Source of the DNA: Ceratobasidium sp. AG-K
Lineage: Eukaryota; Basidiomycota; Agaricomycetes; Cantharellales; Ceratobasidiaceae
DNA length: 64,000 nt
NCBI GenBank assembly: GCA_037039685.1
Contig: JAWNGF010000005.1
Span: 3,162,001 to 3,226,000 of the forward strand
Reading direction: 5' to 3'
Position 1 is the stretch's first letter. Each line of letters starts with the position of its first letter. The translations under genes and the position numbers were made by a program. The notes under the pieces were generated by a model. The model had not been told where the DNA came from. It was given only the letters and a program-made list of their open reading frames with translations, and made no database searches. Shown here in pieces: positions 42,448-54,124 of the stretch.

Positions 42448-43357
42448 ATGGTTACTGTCAAACTTCACGGAGTTAGTGAAATCTCATTTTCTTCTCTGAT
42501 ATAAGCGTTAATACCTATCCTATAGGCGAACTACTCGACCTGCACCAAGCGGGTCTGGACCACCGCCAGGGAGATCGGTGTCGACGTAGAGATCGTGCCC
42601 GTCGACCTATCCAAAGGAGAACACAAGACCGAAGAGTACAAGTCAACCAGACATCCGTTCGGCATTATTCCGGTGCTCGAGGCAAGTAGCATATAGTCTA
42701 TCCAGTTCTGTCATTGAGCTTCGTCAAATAGGATGAAGATGGCACCCTGATTTTCGAATCTCGCGCCATCGCGCGTTACTTGGTTGCCAAGTACGGCAAA
42801 GGGTCTAGTTTACTCCCCTCCCCAAGCGACCCCAAGGCATATGGCCTGTTCGAACAGGCTGCGAGTGTTGAGTACTCATCGTTTGATCCGTCGGCTTCTG
42901 GTCTCGCATTCGAACGAGTTTTCGCCCCGTATGTCTCTAACCAGACCATGGATTATACGCGCATAGATATTAACAAACCGTTACAGAGGCAAGGGGCTGA
43001 AAACAAACGAGGAATTTGCCAAGAAATACGTTGATAACTTGAAAGCCAAAATGGACGGTTACGAGCGTATTCTATCCAAGCAAAAGTATTTGGCTGGCGA
43101 TGTAAGTTGAAGTGTCTGCCGTAACGGAGCCAAACCTGATGATATTTTAGACCTTCACCCTTGCCGACCTCTTCCATCTTCCTTACGGAAAGATGGTCAA
43201 TGATCTTGAACCCGAAATCCTGGCGTCAAAGCCTCATGTCAAGAAGTAGGTTCCTAATACATAACTTCAATTGGCTATGGAAACTAAAGTACAACATATT
43301 AGGTGGTGGGACGATATCACTTCGCGCGAGTCCTGGAAGGCAGCCCTTGCTCTTTGA
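42448..43357 (+). CDS. Glutathione S-transferase, probably phi-class (GSTF)
   Basis: Exons 42448-42471, 42526-42681, 42732-42928, 42987-43101, 43151-43245 and 43303-43357 give 213 aa, standard GST length. The thioredoxin-like N-domain starts VKLHGANYSTCTKRV, with STC at the active-site turn typical of basidiomycete GSTF. HPFGIIPVLED and ESRAIARYL are the glutathione-binding cis-Pro loop and Ser/Arg helix. The C-terminal helical domain has the N-capping FTLADLFHLPY motif. It conjugates glutathione to electrophiles, or reduces or binds them, in the cytosol. Intron 2 (42682-42731) has a GC donor (GAG|GCAAGT ... ATAG), a rare but normal GC-AG intron; a GT-only model breaks the frame. It is convergent with the amine oxidase gene. 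Confidence 0.92.
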
Positions 43358-43551
43358 GACCTCATTTTGCCTCAGTGGATGATATTCCCGGTACCATTCT
43401 CATGTGAATGCATTGTGTTAACATCAATCTTGAATCAAAATACAGAGTTATTCATTGTAGTGTCGTACCAAAAAAAAAAGCACAACTCGGCTTACACACC
43501 TCAGAAGCGGGAGGTGCGTTACAGAGGTTGTACCAAGAATCTACCATAGTC

Positions 43552-45755
43552 TCAAGCCCTTGTGGCCAACCTTCGGCCGTGCTCCAGTCCGAGCGCAACT
43601 TGCTTGTGGATCATGCTGACTTCGAACTCGCCTTGCGCCGCGCTTTGGAAGGGGGAGTCATTGGCTTGAAGCCTCTCGATAAATCGGTTGTCGCCGTGGG
43701 CCGAGAACTATAGTCTATTTTAGCGCCGGGGGGTTCATTTGGAAATTGCAACGTACCACTTCAGCAAGAGCTCGATAAGCGCTGTTCAGCGCACCAACTA
43801 TCCATCTATGAATTACATTCGATCGTTCCTCAGGTTTAATCCAATGTAAGGCGCGATTCACTCACGCGTGGTGGACGCTTGTAGCCTCTCCTGCGAAATG
43901 CAACCTTCCAAATGCCGGCTGTGTCACTTTTGGGTACAGATTTTTGAATTGGCCTGGTCCAAAGAGAGCAAATGCGCCTGGAAAATATTTAATACCAGTT
44001 ACCAACACTTTACTATGTAGTGAGCGTACCCATCGAAAACTCGTGGCCGTACCAATCCCATGCGTGATTATCCCGCACCAAACTGGGGAGGATAGTATAG
44101 TCAATGTTCCCAGCTGAGTTCTTGATCTGGTGTATGTCAGTCAAGTCTTTGAGTATCAGGTTGAGTAGGTCTGGCGGGGCCTTTGCGGTACCATCGGTTA
44201 GGAAAGAGCCGAACCTGAAAGCATCCTGAGCCCAAGTGTAGCTAACTATCATGGTAGCTGCAGCGTTTGCATCGCCAAGTCCGTATGAAGGATATACTAC
44301 AGTACGAGTTGGACGATCGGTAGATGAGACCCCTCCCATTTGGGGAAGAGTCACGTTTGAGTCCTGCCACCAACGTCTAGAGAACTTAATAGCAACCTTG
44401 ACACTTCCGTCATAATGCAGTTGCCGAATGGATGACGTAGTCTCCCAGCCAAGCTCGCACTTGGAGGTATCAACGACGCTCAGACAACTCAGTGACATGG
44501 TAGAAATGACATGGTCGTAAGTAGCCTGCTCCGTACCTTTAGCAGTACTGATGGTGAGATCGACACCAGTCGGAGTTTGGGTTCCAGGAGTTATGACGGG
44601 AGCGACCGCGGTAACTCGCTTGCCATGCTGAACGGGCTGACTGAGCCTTGCGATAGCCTTGGAAGCGATGAGATCGGTGCCACCCCTAACCATAAATGCA
44701 ATTAAATGACTGACGAGGACCATACAAAATCCAAACTTACAATATACAATACCATGCTGGCGAACCCGGATAATCGAAGTCAAGTGAGTCAAGCACGGAT
44801 TCCGATAATGCACAATCATAAAGATCTGAAAGAAACTTTTAGTACGCAAACTATGTCTACAAGTATGATAAGCCGGCGTACTGGTTGACGAATCGAGTGT
44901 TTCAAGATAGGAGATAACCTAATCTCAGTGTCAGCAAATGTATGCGCGTCGACGTGGGGGGAGAACAAAACAAAACATACCCAATCTGATAAAACGGGCT
45001 TCAGGCCCCATGGTGCCGGTAGTACGACCGGGGTTTTCATAAAAATCCTGGTTGAAAAGGCGTCATATTTCATCATAGCATCCCAAGCTTTCTGCCAAGG
45101 CAGATTGACAAAGTTATCCTTGAAATATCCTATCTGTTCCTTGAGTATCGACTCTGGGTCGGTGTTCAATCCCATCAGCTGAGTATTGAATGGATCAAAA
45201 ATTCCTTGGTTGTAGTTGTTCGTGACGGCTGTTTGTGTCATAGGCACGTTGTTGTAAAAGGAGATATTGTTATCGGTAGACATGACGTATTTGATACGAT
45301 TGCCGATGTCAGGTCCTGCGATAATTCCCAAGTAGTCCATCAGGTCAAAGGTGGGTTTCATCCACGGAAGCTCTGGGAACCGCATTGCCCCGACATCCTA
45401 TATGTGATGTAGCAGCCAGCCTTTAGTACGTGATTGCGACAAGTTATTCGTGACTTACATAGTAATCGCAGTCATCTTGAGAGAAATGGTGAGTATACAT
45501 GCGCCCTCCGACACGATTCGCGTCCGGGTTTGCCTCAAGCAAGTCGTACGTATAATTAAATTCCGGTTCCACAGATTTTATCCACTCCAGCATAAGTGCG
45601 ACGTAGAGACCAGCTGCGCCTGCTCCGACAATGCCGATGTTAACCGGATCTGCGGTACTCGCGAGCGTATGTTCCCGAAGCATAGGCATATTTTCAAAGG
45701 GTTCCTGGTATTTGGAAAGGATGTGTTGAGCATATTGATGGCGAAGACTGGGCAT
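43552..45755 (-). CDS. Flavin amine oxidase (L-amino-acid oxidase-like)
   Basis: Eight exons (45459-45755, 44981-45397, 44882-44918, 44741-44825, 44030-44685, 43866-43977, 43757-43805, 43552-43707) sum to 602 aa. The FAD dinucleotide fold begins NIGIVGAGAAGLYVALML (GxGxxG) with YDLLEANPDANRVGGRMYTH, in which the acidic ribose ligand and GGR loop are visible. The C-terminal FAD motif is RLHFAGEATSVHHAWIVGAL with SAYRAL. Substrate-domain marks include VGAMRFPE and the YCIL-GGTDLI turn. These enzymes deaminate L-amino acids, giving 2-oxo acid, ammonia and H2O2. No signal peptide is visible. The C-terminal exon (LQANDSPF ... ) extends about 50 aa beyond the usual end. Very short exons (37, 49 and 85 nt) make automated models unreliable. 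Confidence 0.9.
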
Positions 45756-48415
45756 CGTGAGATAGATTAGTGGAGTTAACCGTTGATGAAGTTGGGGAAC
45801 ACCGATGGCTCAGCGACCGCTGGCATCGCATTATATACTGAGTTGCAATGTCGGCGTCAGTTCACTGGCAAAAATCTAGGCTCCATAGCCGCAGCCGGCT
45901 CGACCCCAGATCCTTCCTGGTCCCAATAATCAAAAGCATTGAGTCCAAGGGAGTTCCTATTGAGGCATCGGCCGAGCTGTGGCTCATGTAGAAATTGCAG
46001 GACACTCAACACCGAGTTCCGGTTACACGACTCCGAGGCTTGGCTCGCAAGGCCCCAAGGTACAATCTCGGCGCCAATCCTTATTAACCCTAATTTAGAA
46101 TGTGATACAGCGTCAGCCACTCAGGTATTGTACCTTTACCCCTAGTCGGAGCCCCTTCGGCGGTCGCATGACTGAAATGTGGCTGCTGAACCATTACCTT
46201 TAGGGTGCCCCAACTCATACTCTTATCATTATCGCAACCCTTGAATGCATTCATCGGAATAGGGATGAAGAGTGTGCTTGTGATAACTTGAAGGCGAATT
46301 GCCGATAGCTATAGCTTGTGTTGGACAATCTTCGGCTTAGTCAAACTTCAAGTTGTAACTGTGGGCCAAGTAGGGCTGAAAAACGCGACTATAGATTACC
46401 TGACCTTTATACAGGTATCGCGGTGCCCACGCATCAAACTAGTGGTGGGCGTATAGTTGCATGAATTACGCCTTTCTACTCACTCCTACGCGAAATTCAT
46501 GCGGCCCTTCCATGTACCAATTGCTCCATATGGCTTTGTTCGAGGCCAACATTTATGTACGTGTTTGACTCGTATGGTCGCGGCAAACTTCAGCAACAAT
46601 GGCATGCCAGCAGGTTTCTATTGTAGATCCTAATTTTATAAGCTATGTATCGCTATATTGTGCTACACATATCGGTATGTATATTGGAAGGCTCTACTAT
46701 AGACATCTGTAGATCCCACAGAGTGCTGGGCATTGCTGATGATTCAGCAATTCGATTCACGTTGACATGCGTCTAATAGTCCGAGCCTTAGCTTAAGCGA
46801 GTCAGTACATTTACCCATTGCACACAAGTATACACCACTTTGAAACTCACCAACCACTCGGCTTTGTGTACTGCAGCGTGCAAAGGCGCAAGGCGAATTC
46901 TTTGACGCAGGGACTTGGGAAGATATATAGGGGCTGTGCACCAGAGCCTGCTCCGGTGCACACCCCAGTTTTGGCCGAAGGCATAGCGAGCGAGGGATAT
47001 AATAAGCGCACTCCTAATGCATCTCCTCCATCAATTTCAACCGTTCACGTGGTGTCAACCCCGCATCGAAGGGACGACCACCACCGCGTACTCGCTGCCG
47101 CCCAACTGCTTTTTTATCTTTTCCCCGCCCGCTGACCCGGTTCGTTGCCAGTTTACACTCTCATAATACACCATAGTTAGCCCCTCATTGTATTTCATTA
47201 AACCACGCATTTCCAATCTATACCAATGGTCGCACCGCTCTCCCCAGTACAGTACTACCATCCAATCCGCATCACGCCATGTTGCTAGCACCCCGCTCCT
47301 TTGTATTATATATCTATGTTGATATATACGCATCCCATCCCGAACACACGCCCCAAGTGTCACATGCTCACCTCTAGTGCGAAGGAGCAAGCGCCGAAGG
47401 TTCAGAGGGGCGTCTCAACTGTTGTAGTCAATGGCCTGGTGCAGCTTTGTGTGAAAACCACGATTGGTTTCCTAGTGTGCCTCTGCATCTTTTCACAGCC
47501 ATAGCCGACGAATCTATAGAGTACGATGAGTGCAATGTGTGGCTACTGGATGTAACGCTTATGGTAACGCTTACGAGATGGAGTGGAGGTGCCACGCGTG
47601 GCGTGGCGACTTGGTTCCTTGTATGCGCACGTATCGGACCGGTGTCCCTTAAAGGACCCGGGTTTCCGCTTATTCTCCTGTTCTCGTTTATACTACCAAA
47701 TCGATTGTGTTAAGGCTTGTCATTCACGGCGACTACGTCGCTTAGGCTAACTAAGATACATCGGTTACGAGGACCTCACACTGGAGCAGGGTATAATGTC
47801 AATTCCAATGTTTATACTCGTCGGTGCTTCCCGGTCCACTTTCCTGTCCTGTCATCTGTCCCTTCCGTCAACAGTAGTGTGAAGGTAAACTATCCACCCG
47901 CGAGTCTCTTGCGTACCGACGTCCATGCCGACTCATAATGTTACATTGCCATACAATAATACTGTACGTGCGCCTTCACGACCCAGAGCACCCACCGGAG
48001 GCAAAGCTTTGATGTACTTTGATCATAAGCCCAATATCGCTTCTCTGACAGGCTTTCTAACAAGGAGGGTTGATGATAATCATCACGCAGGATGTGTATA
48101 TCAACTGGTTGGAACCTACCATTCAATTACTACATTACTATCAGTCCGGTAAATGCACAATCGTGGATTCAAACAATTAGTAAGTGGCCTAGTCCTAGCC
48201 CTCTAACGCAGGACTCACACTTAAGAAGACAAGTAGTTAATAGATAGTTCACACCAACTGGGTTCCTCAATAACAGAATTAATTGATAGGTGTATTTGCG
48301 ATTAAAAATCAATGGTACACAGCAACGAGCACAAATTGAACGTTTTGAAAAGGAAAGACTGAACTAAAACCCAGATAACTCAAAAGTACCATAAGAACCG
48401 AGCATATGCGTTATA
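45756..48415. other. 2.7-kb stretch without a recognised gene
   Basis: No frame shows a known family or a convincing splice chain on either strand. Seen: a strong hairpin at 46930-46966 (GTGCACCAGAGC ... GCTCCGGTGCAC), and an imperfect repeat GTAACGCTTA(T/C)G at about 47553-47574. The promoter of the oxidase lies at the left end. Confidence 0.35.
46930..46966. repeat. Short GC-rich hairpin
   Basis: The stem arms GGGGCTGTGCACC-AGAGC and GCTC-CGGTGCACACCCC flank a two-base loop with few mismatches. It follows a TATATA on the same strand. There is no T tract, so it is not a terminator of known type. Confidence 0.4.
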
Positions 48416-50423
48416 TCACTTTCTCAAGCTTTCCGCTCGAGTGTCAATCGATTCCGTACCATCGGCATCATACTCCACGTCCTTGCTCGGGGTGTACGGT
48501 TCGCCCGAACCGTCTATCGCAACAACTTTGGACGATCGACGCTATATAACCAGCACTTTGTAAGCACACAAACATATTTCGAGCGGAAACGAGTCCTACC
48601 GATCGGTCCCGGGGTGGCGAGCGAGGTGCGGACTCGGAAACGTAAACGGAAGTTTCCGTTTGCAAATGAATCGTCGGGACATTTCGGTCCTACCACAGCG
48701 CGTGAGTTTATGCTATCCCACATTGGTGATGGTAACTCACCTGGGTAGTAGCTCCATCATGCGAGTGATTGAATTGGATCGAGCTAGCGGCCTGTCCCCG
48801 TTTCATTTCTCCAAGTCTCACCGTGTTCTCGGAGACATGTACGGTAGTGGAACTACCCTCGGGGTTTCGCGCGTTCAAGGTAGCGAGAAGCATCTGTGTG
48901 GATACGAAGTTAGTAAGTATATGATGGTCCAAATGAATAGGGCGAAAGCGTACGTTGGTGTATACTAATCAAGTAATCGTCAGCTTGCACTTTATGGGAC
49001 ATCAAGTCGAAGGAGCTTACTCTTTCCAAGTACAAAATTGAATCCAAAATGAATGAGATTGTTCATCGTGCAAAAAGTAACGAGATCGGCAATGGCAAAG
49101 AGACTAAAACGAAGATATGTCAGAACGGCATATTGGAGGGAGTGGCAAAGAATACAAGGGAGCATGATGGCGTAAATAAGTACCTTGTGAGCAGCCCAGT
49201 GTTAACGGTATAAAACAAGATTTTGTTAATGAGCGCATCCGTTCTGAAGCAGAGTATGAATCAGTTGAATTTCCCAGAATATCAATGGTCGGGACGCACC
49301 TTCCGAATCCAGTACGTTGGGTGATCAATACAGACGACAGCATGACCATGATTAAAACGTCACACAACGCTGCCGCACCGAGCCATACACCCACGAGCAC
49401 CTTCATTGTGTGTTAGCAAGCGTTCGTTACCCAGTTGAGGATTTAGCGAACTTACTCGATACTGGGGGAACTTCTCGAACTTTACGACGCTCCAGGTCAA
49501 CGAGAATGTTGCCAATCCGCAGGCAAGTTGGACCAAGGAGATGAACCCCTGTGGGAGTGTCGTAAGCAAAGTGCCATTGACCAGTATTCAATAATAGATT
49601 TAAATATACGTACGATAATAACACCCATCATCCTAGATTTCGTCGTCGTCGTAAACCGTGTGCCCACTCGCTTGGTGACTAGTTGATAAGGTGAACAAGG
49701 GACATCAACTATAGGTCTAAACACCGTCATGAGCGATCGGACTCACAGTACCAGGCGCGTTTTGCAAAGTACCTAGGATGAGTTCTCGTGATCAGTTGCA
49801 AGTTCTGGAATTGCCGTCCGATACTCACGCTTGAACCATGAACGTAGTGACTGTAGTGAATCCAATCTCAAACTAAAGAGAAAATGAGTTAGCCAATGCG
49901 AAGAATAATTTTTTTACTCATTGTGCCTACATTGAGAGACCTATTATGATCCACAAGGTTAGCTCAAGTTTCATTCAGAGCGTAACTTTGAACCCACCAA
50001 ACACTTGAAGTGAGAGCGATGGGATTCATGTAATTGCTGATCACATAGTGATACTGTAAGTGGTTTACGCAGACCATGTGGGCTGTATCAAAAAGCCTGT
50101 CCAAGCGAGTAAATACCGACGTCCTAGATAAACTCCAGTGCCACTTACCAGAGTACCAGAACCTAACAACCGGATCACATAAGATCAGCTTCTGATAGTC
50201 AAGTGGTATCTCGGATACTACGTACGAAAATGCGGTCGAATGCACCGTCGTCTGGGTATCTCATCCAATACATGTAAGTTTGAAGTGTCATAATACCATA
50301 AAGGCTGGTTATGCGGACCGTAAGCTCTCCACAACGTCATAAAACTGAGCATACGTACAACGTGGCGAATACTCCTCCCACAAAAGTAGCCCCAAATGTA
50401 TTGTGCAACACGATTTCGCTCAT
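48416..50423 (-). CDS. DUF6534-type seven-helix membrane protein
   Basis: Sixteen exons: 50359-50423, 50226-50304, 50149-50162, 49998-50096, 49931-49940, 49829-49872, 49747-49772, 49614-49678, 49456-49548, 49300-49400, 49184-49243, 49021-49103, 48954-48964, 48741-48893, 48600-48689, 48416-48541. They sum in phase to 372 aa. Family marks: NTFGATFVGGVFATFLYGIM with QTYMYW in helix 1, LFDTAHMV in helix 2, AYFAKRAW, then TGFGRTDALINKILFYTVNTG, SLFAIADLVTF, and the conserved end GKIYTNMLLATLNAR. A Ser/Thr-rich cytosolic tail follows. DUF6534 proteins are large families in Agaricomycetes with GPCR-like topology and unknown ligand. Three exons are 10, 11 and 14 nt. Confidence 0.85.
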
Positions 50424-51560
50424 GGTGGGCGGCAAATGAAAAGAGGTGGCGAACGGATGCTCTTCGACCCCACTTCCGAGTCGTTGAGTTTTTATCTGGG
50501 AATTGCATTTGACTGACGGCGAAAAGTGATCGACGAGGCTCCACGCGAAGTACCGGAGGAACCCGATGGCGGATAATCTTGGAACCGATGACGACCTATG
50601 AAACTTTGGTAGTCAGCCACAGCGCATTTCGGGCCCAATGAGGACTAGGTGGGAAGGCCTAGATCGATGTGGAGCAAACCAGCGTTGGGCTATCCCAATA
50701 AAGCCTCGGACGTAAGATTCCCTACGCGAGACACTGTACGCAAAATCCCATACACAAAAATGCCGGAGATGTGGAGGCATCGTCAAGGTTTCGCGGCCGC
50801 CGCCGAGCTACCCAAGCACCGGGAGAAATTTCTTATCAGAGCCACCACTCGAAATGTTGCAGTAGTTGTATATGGAAGTATAGGTACGTACTATGAGATT
50901 GTCCCAAGCCTTCCGTCAGCTGGGTCTCTTAGCAAATCCTAGGCAGCCCCAAAGGCCAATATGAGGGATGTACCCTCGGCATGCAAAGCCGAGCCACTGG
51001 GGTTTCCGAATCAGGAATTGGCACGGCTGAAGGATTTCATATCTTGACAGCTTTGTGGTTAGACTTGACAGGTTAAATTTGTAACCTCCTGGGCGATGCG
51101 ATGTGACACCGGACGTTTGTAACTCAGGTCCAGTCAAAATGCTGATCGGCTATTCTTACGGGTATAACATTCATCCTCCAAGGAGGAATTGACCTGATTG
51201 GTGCTCGGACAATTAATCAACTACATACTTGTCCGCTGGATATCCGGTAATTGCAGTCTGTCACGAACATGCAATTAAATTACCTTGATGAGGCATCGAA
51301 TGTTTCATGTCCAAATGACGAGAAACCCCGATCCGAGTCGATTACGCTGAATATAGCAAACTGGCTTTGGGATTTAACAGAGGCTGGGCTTCTGGAAATT
51401 ACATATTCTGGCTCCGTGTCGACAAGAGGTGGCGTAGAGAGATATCCGCGAATGGCCGATCCGATCGTGAGAAGGATGCCGAGTTCCAAAACGCCGATCC
51501 TGCACGTGATTGAACACAGCCACCAGACAAACTCTTTAATTATTGACAAATCTTGCAACC
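50424..51560. other. Intergenic between DUF6534 and bL31m genes
   Basis: No supported gene. The plus frame 50649-50942 lacks recognisable features. Both divergent promoters should be here. Confidence 0.35.
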
Positions 51561-51995
51561 ATGTCATTTTACCGACGCGCCGTCTGCAACACGCACGCGC
51601 TTCGCCTTGTTAGGTCAAGACACTCCCAATCGGGGTCGCCTTATGGCCGCTCTCACTTGAATCCAACGACTCCGCAAATACCTAATCCCGTTGTACCCAC
51701 TTATCCCCAGACTGTATTCCTCTCTGATGGATCTTCATTCACCCACCGAACTACGGCACCCCGCTCTGTAGTACGCTTGACACGAGACATCACAAATAAT
51801 CCTGTTTGGCAACCTGGTCAAGAAGCGCGTGCTGGCGAGGAGGAAGATCTTAGCGGTCGCCTCGGACGATACAAGAGGCGATTCGATGAGGAGTCTCAGT
51901 TTATCGAGGGAGAGCTGGAGGGCTTAATGGACCAAGCGAAGAGCTCGGAAGGTACCATGAACAAGATGCGTGATGGAAAGACCAAGCACAAGTAG
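51561..51995 (+). CDS. MRPL36: Mitochondrial ribosomal protein bL31m
   Basis: One exon, 144 aa. The start is the ATG at 51561. The N-terminus (MSFYRRAVCNTHALRLVRSR) is Arg-rich without acids, a mitochondrial presequence. The family core is YPQTVFLSDGSSFTHRTT then RLTRDITNNPVWQP, matching the fungal bL31 (yeast Mrpl36) block. A charged helical tail (RYKRRFDEES) follows. It is part of the large subunit of the mitoribosome near the central protuberance. An open reading further upstream in frame (from 51543) has no ATG. Confidence 0.85.
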   Translation: MSFYRRAVCNTHALRLVRSRHSQSGSPYGRSHLNPTTPQIPNPVVPTYPQTVFLSDGSSFTHRTTAPRSVVRLTRDITNNPVWQPGQEARAGEEEDLSGRLGRYKRRFDEESQFIEGELEGLMDQAKSSEGTMNKMRDGKTKHK

Positions 51996-52139
51996 CGCAT
52001 GCCAATTGGTGGGTGAATCGACTTCAAATGCTTTACACCAAAACTAACTTTTGAACGAAGCTACGCTTATTCATTATGTCCGAGGACTTTGGGATAAGGT
52101 TTCATTTTGTTAATGCTCATAATTCTTACATTGTGCGAA

Positions 52140-53086
52140 TCATTCTTCGATCGCCTTTCCGGCTGCCTCTGCTTCGCGCTTCAACCTCCTCCTTCGAATA
52201 TCCCAGTTGTACAGCTAAATAGCAATCAATGATGCAACTTGAAGCCCATGATTGTAATAGATATCCATAATGACTTACGCGCGCCGTGTTGACCTCCATG
52301 ACCGTAATCTGCTCTCGCAAAAACTCCAGATCCTCTATAACATTGGTGTAATTTTCTTGTGCCGAGGATAATTTTGAGGACAATAGGTCCTTGGCTTGAG
52401 CGAGAGTATACGAAAGCATAACGTTCGCCTACCAAGCGTCCATCAGGGCGAGGGTTCGTGGAGGATCAATATGCGCAGGCACTTACTCCTAGCCAAAGAT
52501 ACACGGTGTCCGTTTCTTCCAACTCGGCTTGCGCATAGAGCGTATCGTTAAGCTCAAAAGTAGTGACCATCTTCTTATCGATTTCGTGCCCTTCGTCATC
52601 ATCTAGCGAGTCCTCATCCTCGTCTTTCTTGGCAGGATTTTTCTAAACTACACGTTAGAACGCGAGGAAAGATACGGAACAAACCCCACATACTCGAGCA
52701 ATCATATACTCCACAACCCCCAATGACTTTTTGATATCTGGAATCTTCTCTTCCAGGGCAGTCTTACGTTGATTCAAATTAAGTTCCATGTACCGATACT
52801 TCCTACGAGGCGGAACCAAGACATACAATCAGACCAGAAGCAAGAACAAAATAACGAGAAACTCACGCAATGGCTTCTTGAAACTGTCTCAGCGAACTCT
52901 CGCATTCTGCATCAGGTCCTCCAATGTGGTATTCGATATCAGACTACTTATTCCCAATGACGCGGTCAGGTAGATAAAACCCGGGCAAATAGAGAGACCT
53001 ACCACAAATGGGGCGTGGGGAATCCCTCGAGGGTTGGTCTTGACGTCTGATTTAGACACGGGCTCGCTTGTCGACGTCGATGCCAT
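52140..53086 (-). CDS. pac10: Prefoldin subunit 3 (VBP1/Pac10)
   Basis: Exons 53003-53086, 52867-52943, 52694-52802, 52487-52642, 52279-52428 and 52140-52214 give 216 aa. Prefoldin is a six-subunit cytosolic chaperone that hands unfolded actin and tubulin to CCT; subunit 3 is alpha-class. The N-terminal helix (SLRQFQEAIAKYRYMELNLNQR) and C-terminal helix (EFLREQITVMEVNTARLYNWD) form the coiled-coil arm, with the beta-hairpin region in between (VTTFELNDTLYAQAELEETDTVYLWLGANVML). The acidic loop DEDEDSLDDDEGHE is an insert typical of this subunit. It is head-to-head with DAD4, only 94 nt between start codons. Confidence 0.93.
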
Positions 53087-53180
53087 TTCCAAGCGATTCG
53101 GGGTTGGAGGGTGTGACGGTGGTCGGATGAGAGTTGGAAAACGTCACGTGACGCTATGGCTCCATTGCTCGTCCACCACG
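53087..53180. promoter_or_regulatory. 94-bp bidirectional promoter of prefoldin-3 and DAD4
   Basis: Only 94 bp separate the divergent ATGs. The sequence holds GTCACGTGAC (53143-53152), an E-box-type CACGTG core, in the middle. There is no TATA box. So short a spacer implies shared promoter elements and very short 5' UTRs, or overlapping transcripts. Confidence 0.6.
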
Positions 53181-53511
53181 ATGGAGAATCCGCACGAAGA
53201 AAGACAAGCCATGCTACTAGCACGAATTATCAAGAACGCGGTAATAAACATTCCCATTCTGTCATACCTTTGACTTACATCGCTACTTCTTGCGTAGGAT
53301 AAACTTCACGAAGCCATTATAGAGATGAACAAGGCTGTTGCGGTACGGTACGCAAATAGGACTCAACCAATCTAACAACATCTTTCAGGAAATAAACACC
53401 GCCAATGAGGATATTGTGATTGCTTCCGAGTTGTTTGCAAATTACCGACGTAACGTAGCGTATAACTTGGCGGCAACTGGAACTACCGAGCGCACGTCGG
53501 CAACCGAGTAG
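53181..53511 (+). CDS. DAD4: DASH complex subunit Dad4
   Basis: Exons 53181-53240, 53298-53342 and 53389-53511 encode 75 aa, against about 72 in yeasts. The family block MENPHEERQAMLLARIIKN opens the protein at its usual position, followed by the coil DKLHEAIIEMNKAVAEIN and the end FANYRRNVAYNLAATG. Dad4 is part of the ten-protein DASH/Dam1 ring that couples kinetochores to spindle microtubules. Exons are tiny (60, 45 and 123 nt), so no single frame shows the gene. It is divergent from prefoldin-3. Confidence 0.93.
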
Positions 53512-54124
53512 AAATCCCAATACCCCAAGGTCCATAAAACCGGGTATAATTAACCTGGAGAGAACGATAGCGTTTTTATCTATTATATTCGTGTAGTTAG
53601 CCGACTTTAACTATCGCGCAGTTAGCTCCTCCCAGTTTTTCTCCAATGCCGGATTATAGCGACTGGGACGCGGCTACCAAATTGTCGTCTCTCTGATGCG
53701 AGTTGCGCCACACTGATTCCTCAGTCAATTAATATAACCGGTCATATTTGAGAAATGACTTTTCCCCGCTTATTTTTGAACAACACTCAACATTTCGCCC
53801 CGACTGATAACTCCTGGCGCAGAAGTGGCCATAACCTTGTGTGGCGCTCGCGATGTTCCTGGCTGAATGTAGCTCCACAAGGTGACTCTGAACACAATGT
53901 CGATCAATTTAGAGTCAATATTGAAGTACGCAGCCGTGTTATTGAGTATGTAACCTGGATTACTGCGGCGCTTACACTTGTATCCCATATTCACAGCCTT
54001 GCAGGGCAACACCACGACCAAAAACCAGTTCGGACCAAACTGTACTTGTATCTCAATACTTCCACATTATCCACGAGTCCCCTCGTTATACTTTGGGCTT
54101 GCAAATCTTACTTTCTCCATCGAC
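53512..54124. other. Intergenic before the lectin array
   Basis: The 3' UTR of DAD4 and the promoter of the first lectin. The frame upstream of 54125 is open back to 53978 without lectin-like sequence and is taken as untranslated. Confidence 0.4.

Noticed and set aside
43408..43713. Plus-strand ORF of 101 codons
   Set aside because: Antisense to the last amine oxidase exon; no start or splice context.
47055..47390. Minus-strand ORF of 111 codons
   Set aside because: No family, no splice partner and no conserved motif.
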